Below are positions 63,793 to 64,000 of a stretch of 64,000 nucleotides of DNA, piece after piece. How positions within the stretch are numbered: the first letter of the stretch is position 1; each line of letters begins with the position of its first letter. Both the position numbers and the translations under genes were made by a program. This DNA is from Zygnema cylindricum (lineage: Eukaryota; Streptophyta; Zygnematophyceae; Zygnematales; Zygnemataceae): contig JBBHKE010002977.1 in the NCBI GenBank assembly GCA_037447655.1, positions 1 to 64,000 on the forward strand, read 5' to 3'. A model generated the notes under the pieces. It worked only from the letters and a program-made list of their open reading frames with translations. It made no database searches and was not told the origin of the DNA.

Positions 63793-64000
63793 ACCATTAT
63801 TGTTATTGCAAATAGTTTGGGTAATTTAGGTTACAATTCTTGTTATCGCTAACTGTTTGTGTAAGTTAAGTAACCATTCTTGTTAGCGCTAAAAGTTTGT
63901 GAAAGTTAGGTAACCATTCTTGTTATCGCTAATTGTTTGTGTAAGTTAGGGAAGAATTATTGTTACGTGTAAGAGTTTGTGTAAGTTAGGGAACAATTCC
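63793..64000 (+). repeat. 40-bp satellite at right edge
   Basis: About five diverged units (TTATCGCTAACTG, GTTAGCGCTAAAAG) reach the end of the window, so the array continues beyond it. Confidence 0.93.

Overview
This is a gene-poor, repeat-dominated stretch of eukaryotic nuclear DNA. I see no host protein-coding gene and no complete tRNA or rRNA gene. About three quarters of it is Ty1/copia-type LTR retrotransposons, nested in each other and in AT-rich tandem repeats. A land plant or other streptophyte is the most likely source, on two grounds. The copia primer-binding sites match the 5' half of the plant-type initiator Met tRNA for up to 16 nt, and the non-LTR reverse transcriptase fragment at 27.1-27.9 kb has wording I associate with early-diverging land plants (mosses, liverworts). 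The host call is inference, and no species is claimed.

Layout, with element names used below. 1-2318: unassigned AT-rich DNA with foldback structure. E1 (2319-6611, +): gag-only, TSD TCCCG. 6656-7133: truncated LTR. E2 (7134-18363, -): old full-pol copia, split by E3 (7604-13505, +, TSD ACTCC). 18.4-19.7 kb: GC-rich minisatellites, into which E4 (19718-26166, +) is inserted. 27.1-27.9 kb: LINE-type RT pseudogene, cut by an E2-family LTR (27932-33062), which is itself split by E5 (28118-32599, -, TSD ATTGC). E5 has two identical 1302-bp LTRs and an unbroken 638-codon gag-type ORF. E6 (33063-35875, -) has no coding capacity. A 40-bp satellite then begins (35876-38252). It is interrupted by E7 (38253-43389, -, gag-only), resumes at 43390-49857 (with a 10-N gap), and is then interrupted by fragment E8 (49858-51557, -), E9 (51712-57429, +) and E10 (58096-63792, +). 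Short satellite blocks lie between these and at the right edge.

How the parts work together. E2, E3, E4, E9 and E10 carry recognisable gag, protease, integrase, reverse transcriptase and RNase H, but all are broken by stops or frameshifts. E1, E5 and E7 keep gag and have lost pol, so they would depend on enzymes supplied by a relative. All copia families here share an unusual layout: the LTR contains the gag start codon, and the primer-binding site lies inside the gag reading frame directly after the LTR. That site is complementary to the anticodon arm, not the 3' end, of initiator tRNA-Met, as in Drosophila copia. Four LTR families also carry GTAC clusters upstream of a TATA box and an antisense tRNA-like segment.

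The satellite, its dyad symmetry, its higher-order repeats and the repeated copia insertions suggest centromeric or pericentromeric heterochromatin. That is an inference needing chromatin data. The strongest candidates for something new are E5 with its LTR-to-LTR gag ORF, the half-tRNA priming site encoded within gag, and the antisense tRNA-like modules in the LTRs.
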